Origin: CAWGMT01 sp963823675
GTDB lineage: Bacteria; Planctomycetota; Planctomycetia; Isosphaerales; Isosphaeraceae
DNA length: 64,000 bases
Direction: 5' to 3'
Assembly (NCBI GenBank): GCA_963823675.1
Contig: CAWGMT010000008.1
Location: 1,240,001-1,304,000 of the forward strand
Shown here: positions 8,772 to 18,024 of the stretch, piece by piece
Position numbering within the stretch: the first letter of the stretch is position 1
How the letters are laid out: every line of letters begins with the position of its first letter
Position numbers and translations under genes: made by a program
The notes under the pieces: model-generated
What the model saw: the letters and a program-made list of their open reading frames with translations, nothing else
The model's database searches: none
What the model was told of the DNA's origin: nothing

Positions 8772-9578
8772 TCAGCCTGACTGTAAGCCAGGTTCCTGTC
8801 GTGACGGCGATGCCGCATCGGCATGACCCAAACTCGAAATTGGCCCGACGGCCAGCCGGATGATTGTACCCTGCCCGAGCGTGCTCTCGATCGAGACGGC
8901 CCCGCGATGGCGCCTCCAGATGGCCTGTGCGATGGTCAATCCGACTCCGGCATGGCCCAACTTGGTCGAAAAGAATGGCTCGGTCGCGCACTTGAGTGTT
9001 TCGGGGCTCATCCCGCATCCCGAGTCTCCGACTTCGATTACCAGCCAGTTTCGATGGTCTACAAGCGTGGTGAAGCTCACGCGGTCCGAGCCCTTCGGCA
9101 AGGCCTCGCAGGCGTTCCGAATGAGATGATCGAACATCGAGCGAAGCTGGAAACAATCGCCGATAATCGGAGGAACCGGGCCTAGATCGAGGACCCATTC
9201 GACCTTGGCAGGGTTATTGGCGCGCTCGAAGTCGACCACCTCCTGAATAAGTCGATTGATATCGACCCACGGAGGCGGCGAGCCGGGTAGCTGGGGTTCG
9301 ATCGCCGTCAGCTTTCGTGTCCAGTCGATCAGATGTCGGGCGACCTGCGAGGCGCTGAGTGCCGCTTCGACGATCGAGGTTGCGAGCACCTGGAATTCCG
9401 TCTGGTTAGCCCCGCCGAGGGTGGAACGTGAGCGAATCATCTCGGCATTACTGACGACGGCGCTGAACGCATTGATCACATGGTGACCAACAGCCGCCGA
9501 GAGATGGCCGAGATCGTTGAATGTTTCAGAGTCGTCGCGTTGCGTCTTGGTTGCCCCGGTCATGCTGACATCCGACAT
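8772..9578 (-). CDS. Sensor histidine kinase (soluble, short)
   Basis: A 268-aa protein with a dimerisation/phosphoacceptor helix (LSAAVGHHVINAFSAVVSNA, the likely phospho-His being one of the two adjacent His) and a complete HATPase domain: N box HLIRNACEALP, G1 GDSGCGM, F box EPFFSTK, G2 GHAGVGLTIA. No transmembrane or sensor domain is visible, and no response regulator is adjacent. It probably receives its signal from a partner protein or acts in the cytoplasm. It starts 5 bp after the corrected stop of the NPCBM gene, so the two are likely cotranscribed. Its specific input and output cannot be read from the sequence. Confidence 0.9.
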   Translation of the reverse strand: MSDVSMTGATKTQRDDSETFNDLGHLSAAVGHHVINAFSAVVSNAEMIRSRSTLGGANQTEFQVLATSIVEAALSASQVARHLIDWTRKLTAIEPQLPGSPPPWVDINRLIQEVVDFERANNPAKVEWVLDLGPVPPIIGDCFQLRSMFDHLIRNACEALPKGSDRVSFTTLVDHRNWLVIEVGDSGCGMSPETLKCATEPFFSTKLGHAGVGLTIAQAIWRRHRGAVSIESTLGQGTIIRLAVGPISSLGHADAASPSRQEPGLQSG

Positions 9579-9583
9579 AGCTT

Positions 9584-10843
9584 TTAGCGAATGATCCGCG
9601 CTTCGACCCAGTCGGCGAGGTCGCGAACATCGCCGCGATCACCATATTCGGTGATCAAAATCAGGCGCTTGCGCCCGCAAGATCGATATCGATCGCGCGG
9701 GGGGCGTCGGTCTCCGTAAGCGGCGGACTCTTGTAACGTTCGTCACTGTCGGTAAACACCCGAAAGATAACACTGCCCAGCGGACCTGCTTGCTCGTCGA
9801 CCCCGACCAAGGCCTGGAACCGGCGATCGCCCGGCTCGAGCTCGTAGGCCAGGAACGTCCGGCTTTGAGTGCCGATTCCCCGGTCAAAGCTTTGCCCGGC
9901 CAAACGAAAGGCGCGGCCGCGGACGCTGCGATCGTTGCGGTATTCACGGGTCGGCCCCACGTACGGGACGTACTTGGTTACAATCGGTTTCCGCTCAGTG
10001 AGATAGACGACCGCCTTCGTGCGAGCGTGAATTCGGGACATCTCGCCGAGCGGAAATCGGATCGTGCGCCCAAATCGTGTCCGCGCCACGACCAGATTAT
10101 CCTCAAGCCTGGCGTCCAGGACACCCAGCCTCGTTCCATCTCGGAGCGTGATCTCGATAAAATCCGACGTGGGGCGAGGATAGCTCACCAGCGCGGGATC
10201 GAAGCCGATCGCGACAATTCCTCCCCGCTCAACCTCGACAGGCTTGCCCTCGATCTGGATCTTGATCCGTCTGTCATCCAGTCCGAGGAACCCCCCCGCG
10301 AGCCGGTCGCCATTGGCGAGCCATACGACTTCGGTGCTACGCGGCTCCGCGAGGGCCCGATCCCACCAGGCCTCGAGCGTATCGGCAAGGGCGGGAGTCG
10401 AACATCACCAGTCCCAGGAGAGAATCCAGCGGAATCGCCAGATTCCCCAGCACGTCCGACTTGAGCTCGAGGTCGGTATCGGTCGTCGAACCGATCACAA
10501 CCCGCATGATACGATCACCATCCGGTAAAATCACATGTGCAAATTCCGGCGAGGGGAGCGGCAGCGAAGTCTCGCGGCTCAGCTTGACCAGCCGGTCCAG
10601 TGGCAACTCGTGGGACGTGCCATCCGCACTCTGAAGCCGGATCGCCTTCGGTGCCAATGAGACGATCCGTCCTGCGAGCGTCCCACCGTCGATCCGTAGC
10701 GCGGTAAAAACCGGGTCGGGCGAGTTTTGCGCCAGGGCTGCCGGGCTCGCCCCCCGCAGCGCGATCACCAGTCCCACACCCAGGACGATCGGCACGATCT
10801 GGCGAGTCGAAAGCCATCGAAGCTTCGAACGCGTGCAACACAC
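9584..10843 (-). CDS. Secreted NPCBM/NEW2-type protein, two frameshifts
   Basis: An N-terminal hydrophobic segment (IVPIVLGVGLVIAL) ending in ALAQ is a signal peptide. Three short beta-rich domains follow (bases about 10650, 10330 and 10130), each with a G-x-x-L-x-G/x-V turn such as DGGTLAGRIVSLAPKAIRL. The C-terminus is an NPCBM-like carbohydrate-binding module, with RGIGTQSRTFLAYEL and, after frame correction, a GDVRDLADWVEARIIR-like ending. One base is missing near 10389 (CGCCCTTGCC) and one near 9664 (AAGCGCCTG); with both restored the gene reads through to TAA 9584-9586. The role is probably binding of glycan or cell-envelope polymer. It lies between the cyclase-like pair and the histidine kinase with 5-17 bp gaps, so it is part of the operon. 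Confidence 0.8.
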
Positions 10844-10860
10844 GGGGCATCACCTTCCAT

Positions 10861-11985
10861 CTACCGCTGAAAGATCGGCAAGTAATTGTTGGGAATCTGC
10901 AGAATGATGAGAGCCATGGCACTGCCGTATTCGTTGCAAACGCCCAGGTCCGTCCAGGAACCCGACGGTGACTGGCGGCGAAGCAGCTCGTCGCGAATCG
11001 CCGGGTACCACTCTGCCCAGGCTTCTCCCCCCTGGATCCACATAGCCTGAGCCGCATAGTACTGCCCATAAAAGTAATGGTTATTGCGGCGGCCCGGGCG
11101 GAGGCCGTGATTGAACTGCCGCAGGTAGGCAAGACCGTCGCGAATTTCCTTCGAGTCGTACTCGCCGGCACTTTGCAGCGCGACGATTCCCGCGGCCGAC
11201 CGCGGGAATTCACTGGTCGCCCCCCCTTGCAGCATGTAGCGAAACCCGCCGTCGGCGTTCTGCGACATCTTCACATACCGGATGCAGGCGGCGACCGTCT
11301 CCTTCGGCACAAATAGTCCGGCATTCCGCGCCGCCCGCAACGCGTTGATCTGGCAGATCGTCACCGACAAATCCGCATCCCGCCGCACCGGCTGATAACG
11401 CCATCCCCCTTCATTGTTCTGCGTGTCGATGATCAGACGCACCGCCTTCTGCAGCTTCTCGCGAATCTCCGGCCGATGCGTCATCCCGTACGCCTCCGCC
11501 AGGAACAACGTCCCGAATCCATGCGAATACATCGGCCCGTGCGTCAACGCGCCGACCACCGCGATGAACCCCGACGGCGACGTATTCTCCATCACGTACA
11601 CGAGCGCCTTGTCGATCTGCGCCCCATATGGCCCGCGACCAGGGCTCGATCCCGCCGACATGAAGGCCAGACCCGCCACACTCGTCACGGCGATGTTGCC
11701 CCGGTAGGTCGAGCTGCCGAACGAACCATCGGCGCTCTGACTGCGAGCCAGCCAGGCCAGGCCCGACTGGATCGCCTGGTCGGTCTCGGTCGTCATCATC
11801 TCCAGCGTGCCCGACGGGACATCCCCGCGCCGCGACTCGCCGAAGCCCGAAACCGATTTGGGCTGATCCTTCGACTGCCCGTGCGCCGCGGCGCCTGCCG
11901 CGAGCACGACGCACGCCCCAAGTAACCACGATGCCCGGCGAAAGGCTCGCGAGTCTCGACGACGATACCACCCTTGAGTGACCAC
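10861..11985 (-). CDS. Secreted prenyltransferase/squalene-cyclase-repeat protein, copy 1
   Basis: The GTG at 11985 is preceded by GGAG at 8 nt; an upstream TTG (12009) has no such site. A signal peptide (RRASWLLGACVVLAAGAAAHG) leads into an alpha/alpha toroid made of QW-like repeats: SQSADGSFG, TQNNEGGWRYQP, SQNADGGFRYM and QSPSGSWTD. The DxDD or DCTAE acid motifs of real triterpene cyclases are absent, so cyclase activity is unlikely. The family is abundant in planctomycetes and mostly annotated by fold alone. It is exported and may bind a ligand in the barrel. Its middle region is almost identical in DNA to copy 2, while both ends differ. Confidence 0.85.
   Translation of the reverse strand: MVTQGWYRRRDSRAFRRASWLLGACVVLAAGAAAHGQSKDQPKSVSGFGESRRGDVPSGTLEMMTTETDQAIQSGLAWLARSQSADGSFGSSTYRGNIAVTSVAGLAFMSAGSSPGRGPYGAQIDKALVYVMENTSPSGFIAVVGALTHGPMYSHGFGTLFLAEAYGMTHRPEIREKLQKAVRLIIDTQNNEGGWRYQPVRRDADLSVTICQINALRAARNAGLFVPKETVAACIRYVKMSQNADGGFRYMLQGGATSEFPRSAAGIVALQSAGEYDSKEIRDGLAYLRQFNHGLRPGRRNNHYFYGQYYAAQAMWIQGGEAWAEWYPAIRDELLRRQSPSGSWTDLGVCNEYGSAMALIILQIPNNYLPIFQR
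11221..11847. repeat. Near-identical DNA block shared by the two cyclase-like genes (partner 12371-12997)
   Basis: Bases 11221-11838 and 12371-12988, offset exactly 1150 bp, appear identical apart from one G/C difference near 11329/12479. At 11839 a mismatch appears and similarity ends a few bases later. On the other side it stops at a 3-bp length difference near 11215, where one gene encodes TSEFP and the other SAFP. Outside the block the genes are clearly diverged, including both signal peptides and the C-terminal thirds. This pattern fits gene conversion between old tandem copies. Confidence 0.85.
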
Positions 11986-12016
11986 GTTCCGGGCTCCACG
12001 TAACCGCAAGCACGTT

Positions 12017-13126
12017 TTACCGCTGGAAAATTGGCAAGTAGTTGTTGGGGATCTGCAAGATGATGAGTGCCATCGCGGTGCCGTACTCGTTGCAGATGCT
12101 GTCGTTCCAGCAACCCGAGGGCAACTGGAGGCGGATCAGCTCGTTGCGAATGGCCGGGTACCAATCCGTCCACTCGTCCCCTCCGCGCAGCCACATCGCC
12201 TGCGCAGCGTAGTAGTGGCCGTAGAAGTAATGGCTGTAGCGATTCCCGAGCTTGATATCGCGAGTGAATTGCCTCAGATAAGCGATGGCGTCCCGGATCT
12301 CTTTCGAGTCGTACTCGCCCGCGCTTTGCAGCGCGACCACTCCGGCGGCCGACCGCGGAAATGCGCTCGCCCCCCCTTGCAGCATGTAGCGAAACCCGCC
12401 GTCGGCGTTCTGCGACATCTTCACATACCGGATGCAGGCGGCGACCGTCTCCTTCGGCACAAATAGTCCCGCATTCCGCGCCGCCCGCAACGCGTTGATC
12501 TGGCAGATCGTCACCGACAAATCCGCATCCCGCCGCACCGGCTGATAACGCCATCCCCCTTCATTGTTCTGCGTGTCGATGATCAGACGCACCGCCTTCT
12601 GCAGCTTCTCGCGAATCTCCGGCCGATGCGTCATCCCGTACGCCTCCGCCAGGAACAACGTCCCGAATCCATGCGAATACATCGGCCCGTGCGTCAACGC
12701 GCCGACCACCGCGATGAACCCCGACGGCGACGTATTCTCCATCACGTACACGAGCGCCTTGTCGATCTGCGCCCCATATGGCCCGCGACCAGGGCTCGAT
12801 CCCGCCGACATGAAGGCCAGACCCGCCACACTCGTCACGGCGATGTTGCCCCGGTAGGTCGAGCTGCCGAACGAACCATCGGCGCTCTGACTGCGAGCCA
12901 GCCAGGCCAGGCCCGACTGGATCGCCTGGTCGGTCTCGGTCGTCATCATCTCCAGCGTGCCCGACGGGACATCCCCGCGCCGCGACTCACCGAAGCCAGT
13001 GCCCGGTGTTGCCGCGTCGCGGGCTGGCTCCTGAGCCAGGCCCGGATGCGAAAGGAGCGCAAGGAGCGCCAGCGATAGCCACACGCAACCCGACCACGGT
13101 GCCCGGGGAGCCCGATCGATTGTCAT
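12017..13126 (-). CDS. Secreted prenyltransferase/squalene-cyclase-repeat protein, copy 2
   Basis: A paralogue of the preceding gene, 369 aa. ATG 13126 has GGAGGAG about 8 nt upstream. The signal peptide is different (CVWLSLALLALLSHPGLAQ), after which the mature sequences converge at GFGESRRGDVPSGTLEMM. The same QW-like repeats are present. The C-terminal repeat reads LPSGCWNDSICNEYG where copy 1 has SPSGSWTDLGVCNEYG, and both finish NNYLPIFQR. It is only 4 bp from the upstream gene and 7 bp or so from copy 1, so all are one transcript. Two nearly equal barrels made together could form a heterodimer; this is inference. Confidence 0.87.
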   Translation of the reverse strand: MTIDRAPRAPWSGCVWLSLALLALLSHPGLAQEPARDAATPGTGFGESRRGDVPSGTLEMMTTETDQAIQSGLAWLARSQSADGSFGSSTYRGNIAVTSVAGLAFMSAGSSPGRGPYGAQIDKALVYVMENTSPSGFIAVVGALTHGPMYSHGFGTLFLAEAYGMTHRPEIREKLQKAVRLIIDTQNNEGGWRYQPVRRDADLSVTICQINALRAARNAGLFVPKETVAACIRYVKMSQNADGGFRYMLQGGASAFPRSAAGVVALQSAGEYDSKEIRDAIAYLRQFTRDIKLGNRYSHYFYGHYYAAQAMWLRGGDEWTDWYPAIRNELIRLQLPSGCWNDSICNEYGTAMALIILQIPNNYLPIFQR

Positions 13127-13130
13127 CCCG

Positions 13131-14114
13131 TCACTCCTCCCGGACCAGCTTCCCTTTCGACACCGAGAAGAAATAGCGGCTGATCAACTCCGCCTTCGTG
13201 GCCAGCTCGGCCTCCTTGAAGCTGTTTTCCATGACCCGACGCAGCTCGGCGGGGAGATGGCCCCAGACTTCCTTGCTGCCGGCATTCGCGTGCTGACCCG
13301 TGGGCTTGGCGGGCTTCATCGGGGGTGCGCCGCGGGCCAATGCGCCGGTCTGATCGCCGGGTTGCTGGCCCTGCTGACCAGGCTGGCGAACCCCGCGCAC
13401 CCGGAACCCCATCCCTTGGCCGCCGGACTGCCGTACCAGCTCGATCAGCGTCTCGATGCGCTTGACGATCTGCTTCTGCCGGTTCTGGGTGTCGCCACTG
13501 GTGTCGGGCTTGCCGAGCCTCTCCTCGACGTCGCGCATCTCCTTGATGATCTCGGCGATCGGGCCGCTGCGTTTTTCGTCCCCGGCCAGCCGTTTCTTCC
13601 GCCGCCCGGTATACTCCTCGAGCCGCTCGTCGATGTCCTTGTCCTTGCCGCCGAGCTTGGGTTGACTGGGTTTATCCGGGCGCGGCTCTTGCCTGGGCTC
13701 GTCGGCCCCGCCCGCGCCGCTTGGGCGCTCCTCCGAGGACGGCGCATCTTTCGTCTCGCCCAGTTTTTCGAGCAGCGAGTCAAGCTCTTGGTCCTTGGGG
13801 GCGACCGTGCCCGCAGCCGGCTTCTTGACGGCCGCTTTGCCCGACCGGCCGGCGGCCTTGTCGCTCTCCCTGGCGGCCGTTTTCGGCCTGGGGGCCCCCG
13901 TTCCATCGCGCTGGGAGCGACGGCGGGCCGGGTCGGCGGCCCGGGTCGATTCGTCGCGCCGATCGGGCTTGGCCGGCTTGCCAAGCTGTTTGATCGCGGC
14001 GTCCAGCGCGTCGTCCTTTCCCCGGGCGCTCTCCTGGGAAATCACGCGCTGGGTGCCGAGGAAACCGACGGCGGCCGCCAGCAACAAGCCGGCGGATGCG
14101 CGAGGTATAATCAT
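13131..14114 (-). CDS. Secreted Lys/Pro-rich protein of unknown function
   Basis: A 327-aa protein with an N-terminal hydrophobic stretch (SAGLLLAAAVGFLGTQRV) that may be a signal peptide or anchor. Residues about 30-270 are low-complexity, charged and disordered (Lys, Arg, Asp, Pro, Gly), with short helical segments such as ELDSLLEKLGETKD and IAEIIKEMRDVEERLGKP. The only folded-looking part is the end: GHLPAELRRVMENSFKEA and ELISRYFFSVSKGK. I recall this last motif from short proteins next to BatA/VWA genes in planctomycetes, where it is unnamed. It lies 3 bp after the DUF4175-like gene and 4 bp before the cyclase-like pair, so it may work with both. Confidence 0.75.
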   Translation of the reverse strand: MIIPRASAGLLLAAAVGFLGTQRVISQESARGKDDALDAAIKQLGKPAKPDRRDESTRAADPARRRSQRDGTGAPRPKTAARESDKAAGRSGKAAVKKPAAGTVAPKDQELDSLLEKLGETKDAPSSEERPSGAGGADEPRQEPRPDKPSQPKLGGKDKDIDERLEEYTGRRKKRLAGDEKRSGPIAEIIKEMRDVEERLGKPDTSGDTQNRQKQIVKRIETLIELVRQSGGQGMGFRVRGVRQPGQQGQQPGDQTGALARGAPPMKPAKPTGQHANAGSKEVWGHLPAELRRVMENSFKEAELATKAELISRYFFSVSKGKLVREE

Positions 14115-14117
14115 GGC

Positions 14118-17100
14118 TTATTCCTCTCCATCATCTCGTTTAGGTCGAGTCATGTCGCGAACCAGGTCGGCCAGCACCCCTTGATCTCCCGCCAGCCGCT
14201 CGAGTTCGGCGATCTGTTCCGGCGCCAGCTTGCCCTTGCGGCGCTTGACCTCTTCCAAGGTCTCGGTTTTTTCGTTGATCTCTTGCTGCAGGGCTTTGAG
14301 CATCTTGAGCTGAGCCGTGGCGGGAACCCCGTCAGGGTTCTCGCCACCACCAGCTCCGCCACCGCCGCCACCGCCGCCGCCACCGCCGCCCTGTCGCTGC
14401 CCGCCATTGGCTGCGTCGGACTTGAGTGCGTCGATGAGCTGCTTGAATCGGCCTGAAGCCGCCTTGGCGGCCTGGCTGGTAAGCCGGTCGGTCTTGATCT
14501 CGGCCAGTCGCCTGGCGGCCTGATCCATGCTCTGCGAGGCCCGCTTCAGCGTCAGTGCAAAAACTGGGGCGCCTTCGAGCTTCTCGACCAGCTCGGTGGT
14601 CTCGTCCTTCAGGCCAGCCTCCACCTGACCAAGCCCGCGTACGCCGGCGCGCTGCGCAATCGTGAGCTTACCGTCGCTCTTTTGCCGCAGCTCGTCGTAC
14701 GAAGTCGTCTCCGAAGCGATCTTATCTTGACGCTCTGCGAGCGCCTTGAGGTCGTCGCCGATCCGGGCAAGCTGCTCGACGGCCAGTTGCTCCTCGGCGT
14801 CGCGCCGGGTCTGCTCGAGCTCGTCCTGAGCATCGTCGAGGTCGGCCAGAGCGTCCTCCTGCTCCTTGCCGGCTTGCTCGCCCTGGTCGTCATCCATGTT
14901 GTTCTGCGCGCGGCTCATCCTCCCGGCCGCGTTCTGGCCGGCCCGCGCGGCTCGATCGGCGCTCAGCTTGGCCAGCCGCTGGAGTTGCCGTTTCAGGTCC
15001 TTGGCGATTTCGGCCTGTTCCTTGGCCAGTCTCTTGAGTTGCTGGCGGCGCTCGTCTGCGTTCTTGTTCCGCTCCGCCTCGCGAGTCTTCTTCAAGTTCT
15101 GGGCTTGTCTCGCCCGGGTCTGCGCCAGCTCCGACTCGGCGTTCTTGAGCTCCTTGACCAGCCGCGCCAGCTCGCGTTCACGGCGATTCTGAATCGAGTC
15201 GACGAGGTCGCGCAGCTCATTGCGGGCCTGATCCTGGCGGGATCGCGCCTGACCCATCTGGTTCTTCTCCAGTTGGTCGGCGGCCTCGCCCAGTTTTCCG
15301 ACGGTCCCCTGCTTCTGGCTCTTCGCGGATGCTTCACGCATCGCCGATGCAGCCAGAGGGTCCGACTCATCGAGCCGGCGTGCCATCTCTCCCATGTGCT
15401 CCTGGAGGTTTTGCAGCCCTTTGCCGATCTGCGACTGCCGGGTAGCCAGGTTGCCCAGCTCCGACCTCTGCTCGGGGGTCAGGGCCTCGCGCTCTTTACC
15501 CATCATTTCGGGTCTGGCGGCGGCTTCCGCGCTTTGCTTCATGGTCTGCTCTTGCTGCTTGAGCAGCTCTTGAGCATCCTTGACGATACCGCGATAGGTC
15601 TCGAACTCACTCAGGCCGTCCAGCATTTTCTGAAGCTCGTCGGCAATGGCCTTTTGATTCTTGCTGGCGTCCGCCAGAGCGAGCGATGTCGAAGTCGGAC
15701 CAGCCTTCGGCTCCTGGGACCTGGGCGATCGTGGATCTGACTGGCCCTGGGACCGATCGCCCGGCTTGCTGTCCGCCGGCCTCTCACCGACCCGAGCGCC
15801 AGCTTCCTTGGGGGCCGCGCTGCGCCGTTCTTCGCCTGGGCGGAATCGGTGCCGGGACGGGAGTTTCCCTTGGTCGCAGACTTTGCCCTGGCCGCATCCG
15901 CGGCGGTTTTCGAATCGGGCCCTTCGGCCGCCTTCGCCGCAACCGGATCGGAGGTGGCGGGCTTCGAGTCGGCCGCGTTTTCGCCGCCGGCACGCGGCTG
16001 CGCGGCATCATTCTCTTCGAGGCTCTTGGTGGCGCGGGTCAATCCCTGCTCGGCGGGACCGACGTTCCGGTCGCGAATGACTCCCAGCCGCGCGAGCATG
16101 TCCTGCAACTGTTTTTCGGCCTCGGGATTGGTGATCTTGAAGTTGCGCCGGTCGTCGAGCATCCGCCGCATCCTCGAGCCGAGGCCGTCGTCGCGGCTGC
16201 TGATCCGGCCGCCAACCTGGCGCTGGATCATCGAGGCATTGTTGAGATCGTCGCGATTGGGCTGCGGCAGCCGATCGGTCTCCTTCAGCATGCGGATCGC
16301 GCTGTCAACCGGTGTGATCGCCTGCTTCTGCATGGCGAGGACGCGGGCTATCTCGACCCTCAGCTCGCGCTGCGCATCGTCGAACTGGCGGGCGATATCC
16401 TCCTTGGAGACGATCCTCAAGCGGAGCTCGCGGCTCTTGCCGACATTCGGTCCCTTGACCGCATCGAGGTCCCGCGCGTCGGCGTAGGCCGTGATGACCG
16501 TGCCCAGAGGCAGCCCCAGCGGCCCGATCTCCCACTTGTGGGCGATCTCCTGGTGCTTGATCGACGTCACCGGACCGCCCTCCAGGGGCTGTTCCCGGGC
16601 GGCCCAGAGCGGGATCGCCACTTGCTCGTGCGGTTCCGATTCACCGGTCGCTACCCGGTAGATCAGCCGCGCGGAGTGAAGCCCGAAATCGTCGTCGAGG
16701 GTCAGGTGCAACGGGATCGTCGCGTCGGGCGGAATGTCACGATCGTGCTTGGGCTCATCGATCACCACGCGGGGTGCCTCATCGCGGAAAAAACGCACCT
16801 CGTAGCGGACCGCGTCGCGGCCCCGGAACCCCTCCTTGTCTTTCAGGTCAAACCAGAACGTGAAATTATCTTTGATTTCGAGTGACGTTCGAAATCGTGT
16901 GCGTGTCGAGTCAAAAGTCAGCGCCTTGCCCGAGGGGGCCTCGCCCAGGCGAAGCTCGGCGTGCTCAAGCGGCTTGTTGGCGACGGCTTCCATCTCCAGG
17001 CGCGTGCCCTCCAGGGCACGGAACTGCGTGAGCCCCGGAGCCAGGACCTGCGCCGGTATCCCGGTGTACGGTGGAGCGACCAGCCGCACCAGGAGCGACT

Positions 17101-17968
17101 TCAAGGTCGGCGGCGGAACGACCCTGACGCCCACTTCGCGGATCGAGTTGGCGTCATCTCCGGCCGCGACCGAAAAGTGGAACGGCTGGTTCACGGATTC
17201 GAGCCGGCCGTGGAATTCACCCCCCTCGACAAAGCGCAGCGGCTCGGCGGATTCGGCTCCGTCGGCGAAGTGATAGGTCGCCGTCGCCGATTCCGGGACC
17301 CTGTCGCCTGCGCGCACCTTGACCGAGAGGCTGAAGGGATCGCCCCGCGCCACCGTGAGCGTCGTCTGGTGAAGGTCGAGCAAGAGGTGGGTCTGCTGCG
17401 GCCACTTGTCGCCGGCGAAGGGCAGGAAGAGCCGGCGCATCGCCAGCCGGGACGTGTCCGGCGAGACGACCACGAGGAAACCGCCCACGAAAAGCGCCAG
17501 GCCCGCGAGCCCCACGGCCAGGAGAACCGGCTTGAGCTCGATCACTTCGCGGAAGTCGAGCGTGCTGGCCTCGGCCTCGGCCTGGCGGACGGTCGCCGCG
17601 CGGAGCTCGGGGGAGCCATACCGGTCGCTGTCGGTGCCCGCGTCTTGAAACTGAATCATGCTGGCCAGCCGGTCATTCAAGCCCGGCCAACGCTCTTCAA
17701 TCCTCAGGGCAATGTCCAGATCGGCGAACCGGACGAAGAGCGGCCGGAGCACGAAGCGATAACCCAACCACACGATCGCGCCGCCCAAGGCGAGCAAGAG
17801 GGCGGCCCGGATCACAGCGTCCAGATGGAACAACCAGTCGGCAATTCCCGCCAGGATCAAAAGCGGCAACAACAGACCGATCAACCAGGAGAGCCCGTGC
17901 AGGGCGACCAGCCGCCGCACGTTTGCCCGTAACGAGCCGATTCGCGATACCAACTGACGCGATGACAT
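14118..17968 (-). CDS. DUF4175-like large membrane protein, one frameshift
   Basis: ATG 17968 has GGGAGG about 6 nt upstream; the longer frame to 18058 would overlap the VWA gene. The N-terminus has three membrane helices (LSWLIGLLLPLLILAGIADW, AALLLALGGAIVWLGYRF, LLAVGLAGLALFVGGFLVVV). A large extracytoplasmic beta region follows (residues 200-480), then a very long charged coiled coil ending near GLRELERLAGDQGV-like sequence. One base is missing near 15815, where GCGCGGCCCCC should carry the frame into AAPKEAGARVGERP. Repaired length is about 1,284 aa. DUF4175 members occur beside BatA/MoxR genes and their role is unknown; the rod-like C-terminus suggests a scaffold. A glycine run lies near 14350-14385. 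Confidence 0.8.
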
Positions 17969-18024
17969 CTGGGCCTCCCAATCAAGCCACTTCGGTTGTG
18001 GATGACTCGGAAAAATCAACTCAC

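Noticed and set aside
13257..14456. 399-residue plus-strand frame opposite the Lys/Pro-rich gene
   Set aside because: No domain, ends inside the DUF4175-like gene, and the minus-strand genes have tight operon spacing.
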